DNA of 64,000 nt from Planotetraspora thailandica (GTDB lineage Bacteria; Actinomycetota; Actinomycetes; Streptosporangiales; Streptosporangiaceae). The position numbers and the translations under genes are program-made. This document shows positions 61,380-64,000 of the stretch, one piece after another. Position 1 is the first letter of the stretch. The number at the start of each line of letters is the position of its first letter. The notes under the pieces were generated by a model. The model did not search any database, was not told where the DNA came from, and saw nothing but the letters and a program-made list of their open reading frames with translations. Where the stretch lies: positions 124,001-188,000 of the forward strand of contig NZ_BOOR01000006.1 in assembly GCF_016863335.1 (NCBI RefSeq), written 5' to 3'.

Positions 61380-63953
61380 ATGCTCACTCAACAGGGCCGC
61401 GTCCACGCGGTCGGGCCGAAAGGCCGCGGCGTGCACCGCACGATCGGCGACGCCGTACGGGCGGCGGCCCCGGGCGACACGGTGCTGATCGCCCCAGGCC
61501 GGTACGCCGAGGCGGTGACGCTCGGTCGCGGGGTCCGGCTGATGGCCGAGCACGGCGCGCGGAGCGTGGTGCTGGCCGCGCCCGCCGGTGCCGGGCCCGC
61601 CTTGACGGTGGAGGGACCCGACTGCGCCGCGCACGACCTCGTGTTGGAGGGCGCCGATCCCGGGGCCCCCGTGGTCAGCGTCGCCCCGGCCGCCGGCCTG
61701 TTGATGTCCGGCTGCCTGGCGCGGGGAGGGCGGATCGAGGTCCGGGGTGCGGAGGAGCACACGGCCGGGGAGGCGCCCGAGGACGAGGACCTGAGGGATC
61801 CCGCGGGGCCGAGCCCGGCCGCCGCCGTGCTGCTGCGCGACTGCCGCCTTGAGGGCGCGCGGCTGGCGGCCGTGCACCTGTCGGGTGCGGCGGCGGCCCG
61901 GATCGAGGACACGGTCGTGACAGCCGTCGACGGCACCGGTCTCGTCCTGTCCGGCACCGCCCGGCTCGACGCCGTACGGCTGCGGCTCGACGGCGTCTCC
62001 GGCTCGGGCATCCGGCTCCGCGGCCGGGCCCGCCTGCGGCTCGACGACTCCGTGGTGCACCACGCCGGCCGTACCGGGCTGCTGCTCGAGGACGGCTCAC
62101 GCGTGTCGGCGGACGACACCCGCATCGACGCGGCCGGTGAGGCGGGAGTGCATGTGACCGGCTCGGCCCAGGCCGATCTGGTGAACTGCCGGATCACCCA
62201 GACGGGCGCCAGCGGCCTGGTGGTGCGGGACGACGGCGGGCTCGTCGCCCGTGGCTGCACAGTGGTCAACGCGACGGCCAACGGCCTGCTGGTCACCGAT
62301 GCGGCCCGCGCCGAGATGACCGACTGCAGGCTCGACCGCTCCGGCTACAGCGCGATTCATCTCGGCGGATCGGCCACCGCGAAGTTGTCCGACTGCCGGG
62401 TCAGGGAAAGCGCCGAACACGGCGTGCATCTCACCGGTGCGGCCCGTGTGGAACTGACCGACTGCGGAATCGCCGAGGTCACGATGGACGGTGTGACCGT
62501 CGCCGAGCAGTCCGCCGCGACGCTGACCGGCTGCAGGATCTCCGCCGGGGGGACCGGAGTCCGCGTGGCGTCCCCGGTCGGCTCCCACGCCGAGCACTGC
62601 ACGGTGACCGGCACCGGACACACCGGCGTGGAGGTAGCCGAGGGGGCCAAGGCGACGCTGGAAGGCAACCGGATCGTCCGCACCGGCGCGGCGGGCATCG
62701 TCGTGGACAGCCGCGCCGACGCGACGGTCACGGGCGGGTCCGTGGAGGACTGCGCGGGCTGCGGCATCGTGGTGTGGACGGGCGCCCGGCCCACCGTGAC
62801 CGGGCTGCGGATCGAACGCCCGGCGAAGAACGGCATCTATCTCGCCGAGGGCGCGAGCGGCACGTTCACCTCATGCGACGTGGTGCGCACCGGCTTCCCC
62901 GCGCTGCATGTGGCGGCGAAGGCCGACCCCGTCTTCCGCCGCTGCCGGGTCCGCGACAGCGCCGAGGCGATCGGCGTCGTTGACGGCGCCGCCCCCGTGT
63001 TCGACGACTGCTCGCTCGGCGACGGCGCACCGCCGCAGGCCACGGCCTCCCAGCCGTCCGTCTCCGGACCACCCGCGGGGTCGGCGGCCTCGGCGGCGTC
63101 GGCGGGGGAGGCCCACGAGAAGGAGGAACCCGAGGAGCACCTCGACGACCTGCTCGGGGAACTCGGGCAGCTGGTGGGCCTCGACGGCGTCAAACGGGAC
63201 GTCGGGTCGCTGGTGAAACTCATGCAGACGGTACGGCGCCGCGAGGAGGCCGGCCTGCCCGCCCCGCCGCTGAGCCGCCATCTGGTCTTCGCCGGCAACC
63301 CGGGCACCGGCAAGACGACCGTCGCCCGGCTGTACGGCCGGCTTCTCAAGGCGCTGAACCTCCTGCGCCGCGGACATCTTGTGGAGGTCGACCGCAGCGC
63401 CCTGGTCGGGGAGTACGTCGGCCACACCGGGCCCAAGACGACCGCCGCGTTCAACCGTGCGCTCGGCGGAGTGCTGTTCATCGACGAGGCGTATTCGCTG
63501 GTGCCTGCCGGCGGCGGCACCGACTTCGGCCTGGAGGCCGTCGCGACGCTGGTGAAGCTGATGGAGGACCACCGGGACGACGTCGTCGTGATCGTCGCGG
63601 GCTACCCCGCCGACATGGTCCGGTTCATCGAATCCAACCCCGGCCTGTCGTCCCGTTTCAACCGCACGCTGCTCTTCGAGGACTACGACGCCGACGAACT
63701 GGTCGCGATCGTGGAGCACCAGGCACGGGAGCATCTGTACGAGCTGACCGAGGCGGCCCGTGCGGAGTTGGCCCGGCTGTTCGAGCGGATGCCGCGCGGG
63801 CCCGGCTTCGGCAACGGCCGGTGGGCGCGGCAGGCCTTCCAGGAGATGACCGAGCGCCAGGCGCAACGGGTCGCCGAGCTGGAGGATCCCACGCCCGAGT
63901 TGCTGATGTGCATTGAGGTGGAGGACCTGCCGCGGCTCGCTGGGACGTCCTGA
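61380..63953 (+). CDS. Right-handed beta-helix repeats fused to EccA/CbxX-like AAA ATPase
   Basis: This is an 857-residue fusion. Residues about 20-560 are parallel beta-helix (PbH1) repeats of about 23 residues (TGASGLVVRDDGGLVARGC, RSGYSAIHLGGSATAKLSDC), each with a D-C or G-C turn. A Pro/Ala/Glu linker follows. Residues about 590-855 are an AAA+ domain of the CbxX/CfxQ-EccA group: FAGNPGTGKTTVARLYG (Walker A, ~637), LVGEYVGHTGPKTT (pore-loop region), GVLFIDEAYSL (Walker B, ~697) and GLSSRFNR (Arg finger, ~756). EccA-type ATPases act as cytoplasmic chaperones in type VII secretion. AAGGAAG precedes the ATG, 15 bp after the giant gene's stop. Confidence 0.9.
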   Translation: MLTQQGRVHAVGPKGRGVHRTIGDAVRAAAPGDTVLIAPGRYAEAVTLGRGVRLMAEHGARSVVLAAPAGAGPALTVEGPDCAAHDLVLEGADPGAPVVSVAPAAGLLMSGCLARGGRIEVRGAEEHTAGEAPEDEDLRDPAGPSPAAAVLLRDCRLEGARLAAVHLSGAAAARIEDTVVTAVDGTGLVLSGTARLDAVRLRLDGVSGSGIRLRGRARLRLDDSVVHHAGRTGLLLEDGSRVSADDTRIDAAGEAGVHVTGSAQADLVNCRITQTGASGLVVRDDGGLVARGCTVVNATANGLLVTDAARAEMTDCRLDRSGYSAIHLGGSATAKLSDCRVRESAEHGVHLTGAARVELTDCGIAEVTMDGVTVAEQSAATLTGCRISAGGTGVRVASPVGSHAEHCTVTGTGHTGVEVAEGAKATLEGNRIVRTGAAGIVVDSRADATVTGGSVEDCAGCGIVVWTGARPTVTGLRIERPAKNGIYLAEGASGTFTSCDVVRTGFPALHVAAKADPVFRRCRVRDSAEAIGVVDGAAPVFDDCSLGDGAPPQATASQPSVSGPPAGSAASAASAGEAHEKEEPEEHLDDLLGELGQLVGLDGVKRDVGSLVKLMQTVRRREEAGLPAPPLSRHLVFAGNPGTGKTTVARLYGRLLKALNLLRRGHLVEVDRSALVGEYVGHTGPKTTAAFNRALGGVLFIDEAYSLVPAGGGTDFGLEAVATLVKLMEDHRDDVVVIVAGYPADMVRFIESNPGLSSRFNRTLLFEDYDADELVAIVEHQAREHLYELTEAARAELARLFERMPRGPGFGNGRWARQAFQEMTERQAQRVAELEDPTPELLMCIEVEDLPRLAGTS

Positions 63954-64000
63954 CCTCGTCAAGGTGTGACCGATCGGGCGAATGCCCTGCATGCCCACGC

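Noticed and set aside
63954-64000. Start of a further gene or a terminator at the right edge
   Set aside because: The last 47 bp show neither a start codon with ribosome site nor a convincing hairpin.

Overview
This 64 kb window comes from a high-GC Gram-positive actinobacterium. Codon use is strongly G/C in third positions, GTG starts are frequent, several genes look leaderless (a TANNNT -10 box 6-7 nt before the start codon), and the families present (SARP regulator, ECF42/DGPF pair, F420/PPOX enzyme, DUF574 methyltransferase, ricin-lectin secreted proteins, type VII secretion) are typical of filamentous Actinomycetia. The style fits the Streptosporangiaceae and relatives (Nonomuraea/Microbispora type); this is inferred, because no rRNA or species marker is present.

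Layout. 1-741: 5' part of a SARP regulator that runs off the left edge. 814-12414: accessory genes: DUF4291, a helix-hairpin-helix/SRPBCC fusion, a PepSY protein, a MarR-DHA2 efflux pair, an AhpD-like protein, an acyltransferase, an alpha/beta hydrolase, a SufR-like regulator, DUF3291, a divergent DXR, a SnoaL/TetR divergent pair, an F420/PPOX enzyme and a GNAT. 12542-16126: dnaE, the one clear housekeeping gene. 16246-19090: small nucleotide/phosphate enzymes (MazG-like, P-loop kinase, DUF402, APH-like) around a 19-bp perfect inverted repeat. 19429-22602: a DGPF/ECF42 sigma module and an orphan histidine kinase. 22802-29156: a secreted FG-GAP protein convergent with a large secreted subtilase. 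29484-33569: a UvrA2-type ATPase and an AraC regulator flanked by two VOC proteins. 33584-38677: a peptide/nickel-type ABC operon with overlapping genes. 38960-42779: a divergent Rrf2/NmrA pair, an MFS exporter and an SDR. 43376-46157: an expansin-lectin protein, a DUF574 methyltransferase and a membrane-anchored lectin. 46417-63953: a type VII (ESX/WXG100-like) secretion locus.

The most unusual signal is a pair of non-coding arrays (7466-7818 and 19114-19358). Each has 20-bp cores (GTGATCATGCAGAAGTTCGG) set at a 53-bp period, pointing right on the left half and left on the right half, around a central perfect 14-bp hairpin of related sequence. The first is a 3+3 array and is exactly in register over 353 bp. 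The second is 2+2, with one 52-bp step. Both lie between divergently transcribed genes, close to their starts, and both are followed by short tandem repeats. I do not recognise them as a described element.

The type VII locus comprises an ECF sigma factor, an anchored unknown protein, an EssC-like FHA/FtsK ATPase whose second and third P-loops have Arg in place of Lys, a WXG100-sized protein, a secreted-type helical/acidic repeat protein, a 2,327-residue T7SS-signal protein with four tandem ~72-residue repeats, and a fusion of beta-helix repeats to an EccA-like AAA ATPase. Together these look like a substrate/chaperone/motor set; the remaining membrane components (EccB/D/E, MycP) would have to lie beyond the right edge.
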